A stretch of 64,000 bases of DNA from Deinococcus sp. KNUC1210 (GCF_022344005.1 NZ_CP092190.1:1999001-2063000), one strand, 5' to 3'; positions 22,050 through 36,256 are shown, counted from the stretch's first letter. Numbers and translations are program-made. The notes: generated by a model not told the origin, from the letters alone.

Positions 22050-23255
22050 ATGGTGCCCGGTGCTGACGGCTGCCACAGAATCGGCACTCTGTCTGCTGCC
22101 GGGTACAGGTTGGGCGCGGCTGTGAGGCTGGCCCTGGTCCTCTCGGTGCTGCTGGCAGGCCTGCTGGCGCTGATCTCTCCGGCGCTCCCCGCCCTGACAC
22201 GCTACGGAGCATGGCCGCGTCCTCCGGCCCATCCACTCAATCTGCTGCTGGCGGGCGTCACGCCCAACTATCCGCCGAGCGCGGTGTGGCCCTACCCCGC
22301 CTCTCCGGAAGATTACAGCGGCCTGACCGATACCATCGTGCTGGCGCAGCTCCGCGCCGATGGCAGCGTCGGCCTGCTCTCCATCCCCCGCGACACCTGG
22401 ACGCTGCTGCCCGGCTGGGGAGCCAGCAAGATCAACGCTTCCAACCGTCACGGGGGGCCGGAAATGCTGGTCAGTGCGGTGCAGCAGCTGACCGGCCTGC
22501 ACATCGACAGTTACGCCCTGCTGTCGCTCAACGCCCTGCGCGATCTGACGCAGTCGGCGGGCGGCGTGACCCTGACCGTGCCGGAAGACATGAAATACGA
22601 CGACACGGCAGGCCACCTCCATATCGACCTCAAGGCCGGGCGTCAGCACCTGAGCGGCACCCAGGTCGAGGGGTTCCTGCGCTTTCGCCACGACGCGCTC
22701 GGAGATATTGGCCGCGTGACCCGTCAGCAACTGTTTCTGGGAGCGCTGTCGTCCCAGCTTCGCAGTCCGCTGAATGTCTGGCGGCTGCCCTCGGTGGTGG
22801 CGGCCCTCGACCGCAACGCCAAAACCGACCTGAACCGCCAGGATTTCGCGGGCATCCTGGGAGTGGCGCTCAAGGGGCCGAAGGTCAGCACCGTGACGCT
22901 GCCGGGCAATTTCGGGCCGGGCGGCACCTGGACGCCAGACCGCGCAGGCATTCGCCGTCTGGTGCAGGCACAGTTCGTGGATCAGAGCGACCCGCACAAC
23001 GTCAGCATCGCGCTCGTGAACATGGACGCTCCGCAGGGCACCGCTGCCCGCCTGAAAGCGCGGCTCGACGCGGCGGGCTATCAGAATGTGCAGGTGGTGT
23101 CGGAAGACCGCCACAGCTACCCGCAGACCACCATCAGCGGACAGGCGACTGCGGCCCGCAAACTGCAGGCGGAACTGGGATACGGCAAGCTCGACGTGGC
23201 GGCGGGCGCGGGTGACGCCGTGCTGACGGTGCGCCTCGGCTCAGACGTGAAGTAG
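22050..23255 (+). CDS. LytR-CpsA-Psr (LCP) family protein
   Basis: LCP proteins are membrane-anchored phosphotransferases that attach glycopolymers to the cell wall or envelope. A single transmembrane anchor (LALVLSVLLAGLLALI) is followed by the LCP core: NLLLAGVTP, the DTIVLAQL and SIPRDTW blocks, SKINASNRHGG, and the pyrophosphate-binding arginines in FLRFRHDALGDIGRVTRQQ. A LytR_C-type domain (NVSIALVNMDAPQGTAARLK to the end) closes the protein. The start is uncertain: GTG 22122 gives a compact protein, ATG 22050 is longer, and a leaderless -10 (TACACT, 21978-21983) points to an ATG at 21992 in another frame. Confidence 0.85.
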   Translation: MVPGADGCHRIGTLSAAGYRLGAAVRLALVLSVLLAGLLALISPALPALTRYGAWPRPPAHPLNLLLAGVTPNYPPSAVWPYPASPEDYSGLTDTIVLAQLRADGSVGLLSIPRDTWTLLPGWGASKINASNRHGGPEMLVSAVQQLTGLHIDSYALLSLNALRDLTQSAGGVTLTVPEDMKYDDTAGHLHIDLKAGRQHLSGTQVEGFLRFRHDALGDIGRVTRQQLFLGALSSQLRSPLNVWRLPSVVAALDRNAKTDLNRQDFAGILGVALKGPKVSTVTLPGNFGPGGTWTPDRAGIRRLVQAQFVDQSDPHNVSIALVNMDAPQGTAARLKARLDAAGYQNVQVVSEDRHSYPQTTISGQATAARKLQAELGYGKLDVAAGAGDAVLTVRLGSDVK

Positions 23256-23338
23256 CGCTTACAGGGCAGGCGCTCGCTCTTCTGCACAGTCGCTCCGAGC
23301 GACTCGGTCATCTTCGAAGAAATTCGGCTTTCGGTCTT

Positions 23339-23352
23339 CTGAATCGATTCAG
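23339..23352 (+). promoter_or_regulatory. LacI-type operator before the GH13 gene
   Basis: CTGAATCGATTCAG is a perfect 14-base palindrome centred on CG, the usual form of LacI/GalR sugar-repressor operators. It covers the place of the -35 box for the TACCCT -10 at 23365-23370, so a repressor bound here would block transcription of the glucosidase gene. Confidence 0.6.
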
Positions 23353-23364
23353 CCTTTTATCTGC

Positions 23365-23370
23365 TACCCT
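23365..23370 (+). promoter_or_regulatory. Leaderless -10 element (TACCCT)
   Basis: TACCCT ends six bases before the ATG at 23377 with no ribosome binding site, so the glucosidase message is probably leaderless. Confidence 0.5.
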
Positions 23371-23376
23371 GGTTCC

Positions 23377-25053
<1,677 letters not shown>

Positions 25054-25920
25054 TTACCAGCCGCTGATGAACCTGCCTCCAGGGTTTTTGATAGCTGTCC
25101 AGTGAAAGATGTAAGTAAACTTTCCACAGGCATCTGCCCGATAGGCGTAAATGTAGTCACCCTTTACAATGCTTTTGTTATAGTTATTTCGTAAATCCTG
25201 TTTTTGTATGAAAATTTCCGGAGAAGGAGTATATACTCCACACCCCGTCCTCGGCGGCGTTGAAAACGTTTTGACAATGGTTCTGTTGTTTATATCAACG
25301 ACTTCGTAGCCTGTATGCGTAAAAAGCTCGCCAGCACTCTCTTCCGGATAAAGTTCGTTGGAGAAATCACTGGTCTCGAGGAATCTCCGAAGAAATAAGC
25401 CTCTGATATAGGCGACAGGGTCAAACGAATCCTCGTGTATCTTCCCGCTTATCTGATCGAATGAAAAATATCTTGTAGACAGATAGGCTCCATCGATCAA
25501 TTCTGAGGCAAACACAGAGCCTGAAGCTTCGCCGATGTTGCTGAACTGGATGTTGCTGGAATCTCTGGGAAGCATCCACAGCATCTTTCCGTCTCTGCCG
25601 AGATGATAGATAGCGTTTGAATACCCTGTGGCTGCAAAATTGCTTTCAACCGAAAGATAAATTCCGTTTTTGAAGAGCAGTGCATCCGTGTTCGAGTAAT
25701 CGCCTGAATTGAGATATCTTTTAAACTTCACCTCTCCGTTTTTGATAAACGTCAGATAGTAGTTGCTCATGAACAATTTTTCGTTGTTGGCACGGTCGTA
25801 TAGAGAGATGAATGTTCCATCCTTGTTGCTGGCACTCAGTTTGAATGGAGCGGCATACAGGGTAGTTCCCAAGCATACGAGGAGACAGAAGACACAGCGA
25901 ACATACTTCACCCACATCAT
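25054..25920 (-). CDS. AT-rich secreted hypothetical protein
   Basis: A 288-residue protein with a signal peptide (MMWVKYVRCVFCLLVCLGTT, cleavage near YAA-PF). The mature part is beta-rich with repeated aromatic residues and short motifs like YLSVESNFAATGYSNAIYHL and GKMLWMLPRDSSN, perhaps a WD40-like or beta-propeller arrangement. Its base composition is clearly lower in GC than the genes around it, with AT-ending codons, which points to recent acquisition. It sits tail-to-tail with the glucosidase gene and just upstream of comEC on the same strand. No family recognised. Confidence 0.65.
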   Translation of the reverse strand: MMWVKYVRCVFCLLVCLGTTLYAAPFKLSASNKDGTFISLYDRANNEKLFMSNYYLTFIKNGEVKFKRYLNSGDYSNTDALLFKNGIYLSVESNFAATGYSNAIYHLGRDGKMLWMLPRDSSNIQFSNIGEASGSVFASELIDGAYLSTRYFSFDQISGKIHEDSFDPVAYIRGLFLRRFLETSDFSNELYPEESAGELFTHTGYEVVDINNRTIVKTFSTPPRTGCGVYTPSPEIFIQKQDLRNNYNKSIVKGDYIYAYRADACGKFTYIFHWTAIKNPGGRFISGW

Positions 25921-25937
25921 TCATTCCCACTTCCTTT

Positions 25938-28205
25938 TCACGGAATCGGCCAGCGCACCGTTCCCACCTGATCGGTGCGCCACACCCGCACCCCACGTGC
26001 CGCCAGTCGGGCGAGCAGGTCAGGGTTCGGGTGGCCGTAGGTGTTGCGTCCCACGCTGATCACCACGTCTTTGGGCTGGGTCTCGTTCAGAAAAGGGTCG
26101 GTGCTGGAAAAGCGGCTGCCGTGATGGGCTGTCTTGAGCAGATCCAGCTGTCCCATGCCTAGCAGTGTCTCGGCGGGGTCGGGCAGGTCGCCCAGCACGG
26201 CGGTATGAAACCTGGGGCTGTCCAGCCGGATGACCACGCTGTTGTCGTTGTCGGCGGTGCTCCAGGGTTGGCCCCTGGGCCACAGCACCGTCAGCGAGAT
26301 ATCGCCCGCCTGAAGGCCGTCGCCGCGCCGCACCTCGCGCACCGGAATGTGTTTCAGGTCGGCCACGTCGAGCAACTCTGCCAGCAGCGGGTCCTCGGTC
26401 TTGCGCTGACCTATCCACAGTTCGCCCACCGGCAGCAGCTTCAGCACACTCACCAGACCCTCGATGTGGTCGGCGTCGGCATGCGTGGCGACCACGATTT
26501 CGAGTGCGTGGACGCCCAGAGCGTGCAGGGCGGGCACCACGGTCTTTGCACCCACGTCGTAGTCGCCGCGTGGCGTGCCGCCGCCGTCGATCAGCATGCG
26601 CAGCGCTCCGGCCCGGATCAGCGTGCTGTCGCCCTGTCCCACATCCAGATACACCACCTCGCGCGGCGTCTGAAGACGTGCCGGAAGCGCCGTGCCCAGC
26701 GTGCACAGCAGCGCGGTCAGGGCCAGCGCCCACAGCCGCACGCGCCGGGTCAGCCACAGGGTCAGAGCGGCGGCAAAGACCGCATACGCCGCGAATCCTG
26801 CCGCCCCGATCATCCCCCAGCTCAGCACCGGGGCCTGTCCGAAGGTGTGGGCGATCCACAGCAGCGCGTTCAGCAGCAGACCATTCAGTGCGTTGGGAAC
26901 GAATCCCAGCGGGCCCAGCAGCCCGGCCAGAAAGCCCAGCGGCACCAGCGCAGCCATGACGCCCTCGGCCAGCAGATTGGCAGGCAGCCCCGTCAGCGGC
27001 ACCTGATGAAAACTTCCCGCCACCACCGGCAGGGTCGCGGCCTCGGCCAGCACGGTCGCGACCAGCGGAAATCGGATCCACGTCGGCCAGCGTTCCGGCA
27101 GCCTGCTCGCCGCCCAACTCGAAAGGGTCAGCCCCAGCACCGCCAGATAACTGAGGACAAAGCCCACGTCGAACAGCCACGCGGGTTGCGCTGCCAGCCC
27201 CACCAGTGCGGTCAGGGCCAGTACGCCGTACACGTCCAGTCGTCCCCGCCCGGACCACTGTCCTGCCAGCACCGCCGCGCCCATCAGCACCGCCCGCGTG
27301 ATGCTGGGTGACGGCCCCACCAGCCACAGAAACGCCCCCAGCAGCACGATCATCACCGGGTAGCGGGCCAGCCCGATCCGGCCCAGCGGCGTGCGGATGA
27401 ACAGCAGCGTCAGCAGGCCGGTCAGCAGCGCCACATTCTGACCGCTCAGCGCCATCAGATGCGCGAGTCCGGCGCGGGTAAAGGCGGTCTGCACGCCGTC
27501 TTCCTGCGCCGTGCTCCCCTCGAAGGTCTCATGCGAGACGGCGTTCTTGTCGCCCAGCTCCACGGCGGTCAGCAGCGCGGCCTGCTGTGGAGTCAGGCCT
27601 GCTGCCAGCCCTCGGCGGAACCAGCCGCGTATGCCCCGTTCCGGCACACTGCTCCTGACAGCCGCGCCCGCCAGCAGCTCATGCACGCCCTGAGCACGCA
27701 GCCAGAAGGCATCGTCGAAGCCACCGGGAATGCGGACGCCCGCTGGCCTCACCAGCACGCCCGACACGCGCAGCTCTCCCGGCGGATCGGTGGGTTTGGG
27801 CGACAGCGCCACCTTCGCCGCCGGGTCTTTCAGGCTCAGAAACTGTCCGTCCCAGTGGCCCTGGAGCGTCAGAGTGCCGCCGACGTACCCTGCCAGCAGA
27901 TCGGGTGCGTGTTCCCAGTTCTGCTCGCGCACGTATCCGGCACCGCCTGCCAGCAGCACCAGCCCGGTCAGCCACCAGCGCCGACTTGCTGCCGTCAGGC
28001 CCAGTGCCAGCAGCGTCGCCAGCACCCACCAGCCGGACGCGAATCCCAGCAGAATTCCGGCAATCATGCCAAAGACCAGGGGCACAGCGGCGGGAATGCG
28101 CTGCCACCACGCGGCCTGCTGAATGTCGGGGCGCACCGGAACGACCGAATCTGTGGTCTCCACCCGTCCAACGGGCTGGGCGTGGCGTCCGACGTTCCCG
28201 GTCAT
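25938..28205 (-). CDS. comEC: DNA internalization protein ComEC/Rec2
   Basis: A 755-residue channel protein for uptake of single-stranded DNA in natural transformation. An N-terminal domain with two or three membrane helices and a soluble part precedes the competence channel domain ([20 protein letters not shown], then [17 protein letters not shown]). The C-terminal part is a beta-lactamase-fold domain: [28 protein letters not shown] (metal-binding HxDxDH) and [11 protein letters not shown]. The start codon is ATG 28205, overlapping the comEA stop (ATGA), so the two competence genes are translationally coupled. Deinococcus species are naturally transformable, which fits. Confidence 0.95.
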   Translation of the reverse strand: MTGNVGRHAQPVGRVETTDSVVPVRPDIQQAAWWQRIPAAVPLVFGMIAGILLGFASGWWVLATLLALGLTAASRRWWLTGLVLLAGGAGYVREQNWEHAPDLLAGYVGGTLTLQGHWDGQFLSLKDPAAKVALSPKPTDPPGELRVSGVLVRPAGVRIPGGFDDAFWLRAQGVHELLAGAAVRSSVPERGIRGWFRRGLAAGLTPQQAALLTAVELGDKNAVSHETFEGSTAQEDGVQTAFTRAGLAHLMALSGQNVALLTGLLTLLFIRTPLGRIGLARYPVMIVLLGAFLWLVGPSPSITRAVLMGAAVLAGQWSGRGRLDVYGVLALTALVGLAAQPAWLFDVGFVLSYLAVLGLTLSSWAASRLPERWPTWIRFPLVATVLAEAATLPVVAGSFHQVPLTGLPANLLAEGVMAALVPLGFLAGLLGPLGFVPNALNGLLLNALLWIAHTFGQAPVLSWGMIGAAGFAAYAVFAAALTLWLTRRVRLWALALTALLCTLGTALPARLQTPREVVYLDVGQGDSTLIRAGALRMLIDGGGTPRGDYDVGAKTVVPALHALGVHALEIVVATHADADHIEGLVSVLKLLPVGELWIGQRKTEDPLLAELLDVADLKHIPVREVRRGDGLQAGDISLTVLWPRGQPWSTADNDNSVVIRLDSPRFHTAVLGDLPDPAETLLGMGQLDLLKTAHHGSRFSSTDPFLNETQPKDVVISVGRNTYGHPNPDLLARLAARGVRVWRTDQVGTVRWPIP

Positions 28206-28579
28206 CAGAAGCTCACCAGGGGTGCCAGGGTCTTCAGAAGGCTGTTCCCGATGCCCTTCACCGCGTCCAGATCGGCCAGACTGCGGTAGGGCCGCCCCGC
28301 GATGATGCGCCCTGCCAGCGCTGGCCCCACCTTCGGCAGCGCTTCGAGTTGTGCTTCGGTGGCGGTATTCAGATTCAGTTTGCCGGAAATCAGCGGCGTG
28401 ATGCTGTCTGTGGTGGGGTAGACCGGGGCCGCTGGAGCCGTCAGCGCGGGCAGCGGCACATGCGAGACCGTCGGCACACGCGGGGCCGGAAACGCGGTGG
28501 GCCACAGCGCCCATGTGCCGCAGAGCAGGGCCGCCAGTGTGAGGGCCGCACCCCAGCGGGCTTCAGCGTCTCGGAACAT
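28205..28579 (-). CDS. comEA: Competence protein ComEA (helix-hairpin-helix DNA receptor)
   Basis: A 124-residue membrane-anchored DNA-binding protein. An N-terminal hydrophobic segment ([18 protein letters not shown]) anchors it, a proline and alanine rich linker follows, and the C-terminal half carries two helix-hairpin-helix motifs: [20 protein letters not shown] and [20 protein letters not shown]. ComEA captures double-stranded DNA outside the membrane for ComEC. Starting at ATG 28579 gives the compact form; the longer upstream frame is not coding-like. Confidence 0.92.
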   Translation of the reverse strand: MFRDAEARWGAALTLAALLCGTWALWPTAFPAPRVPTVSHVPLPALTAPAAPVYPTTDSITPLISGKLNLNTATEAQLEALPKVGPALAGRIIAGRPYRSLADLDAVKGIGNSLLKTLAPLVSF

Positions 28580-28727
28580 AGCAGGAGCATGGCACGCGGG
28601 TCGGGGCGCGGTCAGGGCAAATGCCGAGCGGCCCTGGGCATCTGAGCGGGTGGGCGCAGGCAGGCGACTCGCTGTGCAGTGAGGGAAGACGCTTCGGCGG
28701 GCCGCACGGCTCCGGGGGTTCAGCGCC

Positions 28728-28756
28728 TTGCGCCCCCGCACCCTTTCGCGTAGTAT
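28728..28756 (+). promoter_or_regulatory. rpsL promoter
   Basis: TTGCGC (28728-28733) and TAGTAT (28751-28756) are separated by exactly 17 bases. Transcription would start near 28763, giving a leader of about 125 bases before rpsL. Confidence 0.6.
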
Positions 28757-28888
28757 GTCAGGGTTGGAAACTGACTGGCAAGGTTGCAGCCACTTTGTTT
28801 CTCGCTCCGCTTCAGGCCTGCTTGGACATGCTGCCCACGCGCCCTGAGGCCAATTTTCAGAGTTAACCGCACCAAAGGAGTGATCGCA

Positions 28889-29296
<408 letters not shown>

Positions 29297-29308
29297 CGCC
29301 CCCACCGA

Positions 29309-29330
29309 TCCGGGGCGAGAGCACCCCGGA
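29309..29330 (+). other. rpsL-rpsG intergenic hairpin
   Basis: A perfect seven-pair stem (TCCGGGG with CCCCGGA, eight-base loop) lies twelve bases after the rpsL stop, with no T run after it. It could slow RNA decay or act in attenuation. The rest of the 194-base spacer holds no gene. Confidence 0.45.
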
Positions 29331-29490
29331 GGTGAGGCCGATGTACTGATTCACGGCAGTTCCGCAGTTGTAGTTTCACAAGCCATAGCAGCATTCACCC
29401 GATGCAGTATTGGGCGCGTTCCTCCGCTGGAGCGCCCGAGAAGATTCTCTCGCCCTGGGTTCAAAAGGTGGGCGAGATCGAGAGGCACAC

Positions 29491-29961
<471 letters not shown>

Positions 29962-29981
29962 GACTTCTGACACCCCGCTGA

Positions 29982-30000
29982 CAGCATTCGTGGAATGCTG
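29982..30000 (+). other. rpsG-fusA intergenic hairpin
   Basis: An eight-pair perfect stem, CAGCATTC with GAATGCTG around a three-base loop, sits 20 bases after the rpsG stop. A second weaker stem (GGACAG with CTGTCC) followed by TGTTTTG lies at 30012-30043 and may give partial termination. Confidence 0.4.
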
Positions 30001-30116
30001 GAGAGCGATACGGACAGGGGTCTTTGTGCCGCTGTCCTGTTTTGTGTAGAGCCTGCCCGCCTATTCTCTGGGTTCCGCCCAACTGTACTGACTGTAGTTG
30101 CGTCCAAGGAGACGAC

Positions 30117-32210
<2,094 letters not shown>

Positions 32211-32230
32211 CGACAGCCACAAGCAGGTAA

Positions 32231-32269
32231 AAGCGGGCGACTCCAGCAGTGGGGTCGCCCGCTTTCTTG
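32231..32269 (+). terminator. Terminator after fusA
   Basis: AAGCGGGCGAC-CC pairs with GG-GTCGCCCGCTT across a short loop, then TCTT. It closes the str operon and may also serve the convergent DUF805 gene. Confidence 0.75.
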
Positions 32270-32281
32270 AGTGGAGTCGGC

Positions 32282-32637
32282 TTATTTTGGAGATGCGCCC
32301 CAGACATTTGGCGTGCGAATGCTGTCTCTGAAAAACCAGAAAAAGGATACAGATTCAGCACAGGAATCAGCAGGAGCAGGATCAGCCAGCCGCCTTTCCC
32401 GGTATCGTGCAGTCGTCGCACGCAGAGAGCCAGCAGAGGAATGGTTGTGGCAAGCGTATAAGTCCCGCTCAGGTAGCCGATATCGAAGTGCTTGAAATCA
32501 AGGCCGAGTTTGCTGTCAACGAGCAGCAGCGCAACAAAGAGCAGGTTATTGATGACCACGAAGAGCCAGAAGTCTCGCCTCCGAGTTCGGTCGTCAAAGT
32601 TGGTGTAGTTTTTGAGTGCTGTCAGATACGAATGCAT
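32282..32637 (-). CDS. DUF805 family membrane protein (frame broken near the C terminus)
   Basis: Small inner-membrane protein of unknown role, three or four helices. It begins MHSYLTALKNYTNFDDRTRR (the RRxFW motif), then FVVINNLLFVALLLVD, and LCVRRLHDTGKGGWLILLLL, the RRLHD signature. After IPVLNLYP the frame shifts: adding one T in the run at 32340-32344 continues as FFWFFRDSIRTPNVWGASPK and a stop, the characteristic NxWGxSPK ending of DUF805. Restored length is 118 residues. Without it, an unrelated tail is read into the fusA terminator. Confidence 0.82.
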
Positions 32638-32673
32638 ACCGGATCCTTTTGGAGCTTTTTCATGGGCGAAAGT

Positions 32674-32679
32674 TACACT
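32674..32679 (+). promoter_or_regulatory. Leaderless -10 element (TACACT)
   Basis: TACACT ends six bases before the ATG at 32686 with no ribosome binding site, so the SDR-like gene is probably leaderless. It is divergent from the DUF805 gene. Confidence 0.5.
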
Positions 32680-32685
32680 GTCACT

Positions 32686-33315
32686 ATGGCAAAAACGATG
32701 CTGGTCGTCGGCGCAGGTGAGGGCATCGGGCTGGCTGTGGCTCGCCGGTTTCAGGCAGCGGGTTTTCTGATCGCGCTGTCGGCCAGAAATCTGGCCCGCA
32801 TCGAGGCCGATGCCCGGGAGTTGGGCGGGCATGCCTACGCTGCCGATGCGGGCGATTTTGACGCTGTGCGCGGGGTGGTGGCGCAGGCAGAGCGCGATCT
32901 GGGTGGGCTGGACGTGCTGGTGTACAACGTGGCCGTGCCCAACTGGAAGCCTGCCAGCGAGGTGAGCACCGAAGAGCTGCTGCACGACTTCCGGGCGAAT
33001 GTGGGCGGCGCACACGCGGCGATTCTGGCGGCGCTGCCCAGCCTGAAAGCGCGTGGCGGCTCGGTCCTGCTGACCGGAGGCGGACTGGCGCTGTATCCGG
33101 GGGCGCAGGCCGGATCGCTGGCGGTGGGAAAAGCAGGTCTGCGCTCGCTGGCCCGCAGTCTGCACGCCGAACTGGGGGCGCAGGGCGTACATGTCGGCAC
33201 GGTCACGGTGATGGGACTGGTGGCCGACGATCAGCCGATCACGGCAGCGGGTGTGGCCGACGCCTTCTGGATGCTGTATCAGGACCGTGCCGCCGAGGTG
33301 CAGTACCGGGGCTGA
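32686..33315 (+). CDS. SDR-like protein lacking the catalytic Tyr and Ser
   Basis: 209-residue Rossmann-fold protein of the short-chain dehydrogenase family. The dinucleotide site is TMLVVGAGEGIGLAVARRFQ, with YNVAVPNW in the place of the NNAG block. In the active site the usual YxxxK reads LAVGK: the lysine is kept but Tyr is Leu, and the catalytic Ser position is in a Gly run (LLTGGGLALYPG). It therefore probably binds NAD(P) without classical SDR chemistry, or uses another mechanism. The frame is intact. It stands between the str cluster and the nucleoside importer with its own promoter. Confidence 0.78.
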   Translation: MAKTMLVVGAGEGIGLAVARRFQAAGFLIALSARNLARIEADARELGGHAYAADAGDFDAVRGVVAQAERDLGGLDVLVYNVAVPNWKPASEVSTEELLHDFRANVGGAHAAILAALPSLKARGGSVLLTGGGLALYPGAQAGSLAVGKAGLRSLARSLHAELGAQGVHVGTVTVMGLVADDQPITAAGVADAFWMLYQDRAAEVQYRG

Positions 33316-33371
33316 AGGCAGCCGAGTGCAGCCCAGGCACGCCCGGCAGAAGCGTGATATGTCATCATCTG

Positions 33372-33391
33372 TTCAGCAGGTGCCTGCTGAA
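33372..33391 (+). other. Perfect 20-base palindrome upstream of the importer operon
   Basis: TTCAGCAGG, TG, CCTGCTGAA: nine perfect pairs with a two-base centre, 119 bases before the importer's first ATG. There is no T run, so it reads more like a DNA operator than a terminator. The remaining spacer (33316-33509) shows no gene. Confidence 0.45.
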
Positions 33392-33509
33392 GGAACTTGT
33401 ATGCAGCAAGCGTCAGGAGTGGCGCTTGATTTCTTTTGACCTCCGGCCTGCAAAGACTGCTTTCTCCTTGGTCCGGTTTCTACGTTCGTTCTGGGTTTTC
33501 AGGAGGCAC

Positions 33510-35104
33510 ATGACTGCAAACGCCGCCCCCCCGCCCCCGTGCTCGAACTGAGGGGAATCACCAAACGCTTTCCCGGCGTGACGGCCAACGACGCGGTCAG
33601 CCTGCACATCAACGCGGGTGAAGTGCTGGCGCTGCTCGGCGAGAACGGTGCGGGCAAAAGTACGCTGATCTCGATCATGTATGGTCTGTACCGCCCCGAC
33701 GAGGGTGAACTGCTGCTGAACGGGCAGCGTGTGAGTGTGACCTCGCCCGCCCACGCCCTGCGGCTGGGCATCGGGCTGGTGCCGCAGCATCCGATGCTGG
33801 TGTCCCGGCACACCGTCGCAGAAAATCTGGCGCTGGGTGCAGGGTCGGTGCTGTTTCCGGCCAGGGGCATTCGCGGGCGCATTGCCGAACTCAGCGGCCG
33901 GTACGGTTTGGCGGTCAATCCCGATGCCCGCATCAGTACGCTGGCTCCCGGCGAAAAACAGCGGGTCGAAATTCTGCGCTCGCTGCTGCGCGGCGCAGGC
34001 GTGCTGATTCTGGATGAGCCGACCAGCGTGCTGACTCCGCAGGAAGCCGAGGGGCTCTTCCGGGTGATGCGCGAACTGAGAAACGACGGCAAATCGCTGG
34101 TGTTCATCTCGCACAAGCTCGAAGAGGTGCTGAGCGTGTGCGACCGCGTAACGGTGCTGCGCCGGGGCAAGGTGGTGGGCCACGCCGACACCATCAACTC
34201 GACCAAAGAGAGTCTGGCCGAGCTGATGGTGGGAAAGAGCGTGAATTTCGAGCGCAAGCGCGGTGACGCCGTGATAGAGGGTGCGCCGCTGCTGACCGTC
34301 ACCGGGCTGAGTGCCCAGAACAGCCGGGGTCTGCCCGCGCTGAAGGACGTGAATTTTACGCTGCGGCGCGGCGAGGTCATCGGAGTGGCGGGCGTGGCGG
34401 GCAACGGACAGAGCGAGCTGATCGAGGTGCTGTCGGGCCTGCTCGCGCCGAGCGCCGGAACGATGGTGCTGGACGGGAAAGCGCTGGCGGGCACGCCTGC
34501 CGAGCTGTTTTCCCGTGGCGTGGCGCATATTCCCGAAGACCGCATTCATATGGGAACGGTGCCCAGCATGACCGTTTCCGAGAATATGGCGCTGCGCGAG
34601 TACCAGCAGCCGCCCTACAGCAGCGGCCTGATGCGGAATCTGAAGGCGCAGGACGAGCGTGCCGAGCGCGAGGTAAAGGCCTACCAGATCGCCACGCCCA
34701 GCATTCACACCACCTCGCGGCTGCTGTCGGGCGGCAACATCCAGAAGGTCATTCTGGCGCGTGAGCTGGCCGGAAATCCGCAGCTGATCCTGGCAGTGCA
34801 CCCGACCTATGGCCTGGATATCGGGGCCACCGATCAGGTGCATACCGTGCTGCTGCAAAAGACCGAGAGCGGGGCGGGCGTGCTGATCGTGTCCGAGGAC
34901 CTGGAGGAACTGATGAGTCTGTCTGACCGGATTGCCGTGCTGTATCACGGAGAACTGCTGGGGCCGTATCCGGTACAGGACGTGACCCGTGAACGCCTGG
35001 GCCTGCTGATGACCGGCGGCAGCGGAGCGGCGCACGGCACAGGCGGCGGCGACCTCAGTGAAGCGCGGCCTACGCCAGCCGGACTGCCAGGGGGGCTGGC
35101 TTGA
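33510..35104 (+). CDS. Nucleoside ABC importer, ATP-binding protein (frame broken near the start)
   Basis: Two-ATPase-domain subunit (RbsA/NupA/YufO type) of about 531 residues. Domain 1 has Walker A GENGAGKST and Walker B ILDEPTSVLT; its signature loop is changed (STLAPGEKQRVEIL). Domain 2 has a changed Walker A, GVAGNGQSELIE, signature LSGGNIQKV and ILAVHPTYGLD in place of Walker B. The ATG at 33510 follows AGGAGG; after MTANAAPP the frame ends quickly. One more C in the run 33526-33532 or 33534-33538 joins it to VLELRGITKRFPG. The next gene's TTG overlaps its stop. With the following three genes it makes a BmpA/NupABC-type purine nucleoside importer. Confidence 0.88.
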
Positions 35105-36159
35105 TCCGGCTGGTACAGCTTGCCAGCCCCGGGCGCTACCGCCCGCTGTGGGTATCGCTGGGTGCACTGGTGGTGGCGCTGCTGATCGCGGGCATCATCT
35201 TCGCGACCTACGGAGTTTCGCCGCTGGAGGCTTACGGCAGCATGCTTCAGGGCACCCTGCTCGATCCGCAGGGGAGAGCAGAGGTGCTGCGCCGGGCCGC
35301 CCCACTGCTGCTGACCGGCGCGGGCCTGACGCTGGCCTTCCGGGCGCAGTTCTTCAACATCGGTGCAGAGGGGCAGATCGTGATCGGGGCGATCTTTGCG
35401 GGAGGGGTGGCGCTGTTCACTCCGCTGCCCGGCCTGCTGATGCCCATCGGCATGTTCGTGGCAGGCTTCGTGGGCGGCGGACTCTATGCGCTGCTGGCCG
35501 CGTGGCTGCGAACCCGCCTCAGGGTCAACGAGATTCTCTCCACGCTGATGCTCAACTACGTCGCCACCTACCTGATGATCTATCTGATCGCCGGGCCGTG
35601 GAAAGGCAAGAACGTGCGCGGCTTCATCACCTCCGACACCTTCCCGGCGCAGGGGCAGCTCGCCACCTTTCCCGGCACCCAGGTCGGCATCGCCACGGTG
35701 GTGCTGGGTGTGGTCCTCGCGGTCGGTCTTCAGATTCTGCTGTCACGCACCACGCGGGGTTTCGAGCTGCGCGTGGTGGGCGAGAACCCCGGCGCGGCCC
35801 GGTACGCGGGCATCAGCGTGGCGCGGGTCGTCACCTTCATGGCCCTGATTACCGGCGGCATGGCAGGGCTGGCGGGCGCGGGTGAAGTGGCGGGCATCCA
35901 TCACAAGCTGCTGGAACCGGGCCAGATCTCGGCCGGGTACGGCTTTACCGCCATCATCGTGGCGTGGCTGGCGCGTGGCAACCCGGCGCTGTGTCTGGTC
36001 ACGTCGCTGCTGATGGGCGTGATTCTGGCGGGCGGCGACGTGCTGAAGATCAACCTGAACATGCCCTTCCGCATCGTGGACGTCTTTTCCGGTGTGATGC
36101 TGCTGACGCTGATCGCCTCCGAGATCTTCGTGCGTTACCGGGTGAAATGGGGCAGATAG
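35101..36159 (+). CDS. Nucleoside ABC importer permease (NupB/YufP type)
   Basis: A 352-residue inner-membrane permease of the BPD_transp_2 family. It has about ten helices; LTLAFRAQFFNIGAEGQIVI is the family's conserved motif, followed by RTRLRVNEILSTLMLNYVAT and, near the C terminus, GFTAIIVAWLARGNPALCLV. The start TTG at 35101 overlaps the end of the ATPase gene (TTGA), indicating translational coupling. In characterised systems this protein pairs with a second, shorter permease to form the transmembrane channel. Confidence 0.88.
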   Translation: MIRLVQLASPGRYRPLWVSLGALVVALLIAGIIFATYGVSPLEAYGSMLQGTLLDPQGRAEVLRRAAPLLLTGAGLTLAFRAQFFNIGAEGQIVIGAIFAGGVALFTPLPGLLMPIGMFVAGFVGGGLYALLAAWLRTRLRVNEILSTLMLNYVATYLMIYLIAGPWKGKNVRGFITSDTFPAQGQLATFPGTQVGIATVVLGVVLAVGLQILLSRTTRGFELRVVGENPGAARYAGISVARVVTFMALITGGMAGLAGAGEVAGIHHKLLEPGQISAGYGFTAIIVAWLARGNPALCLVTSLLMGVILAGGDVLKINLNMPFRIVDVFSGVMLLTLIASEIFVRYRVKWGR

Positions 36160-36256
36160 TGTGCGGGCACCGCTCAGCCGCCTCGACCGGAGCACTCGGC
36201 GCTGAACTTTCCCGCAGGGCCGACCTCACAGGCCACACGTCAGAAAAAGGAGACGC

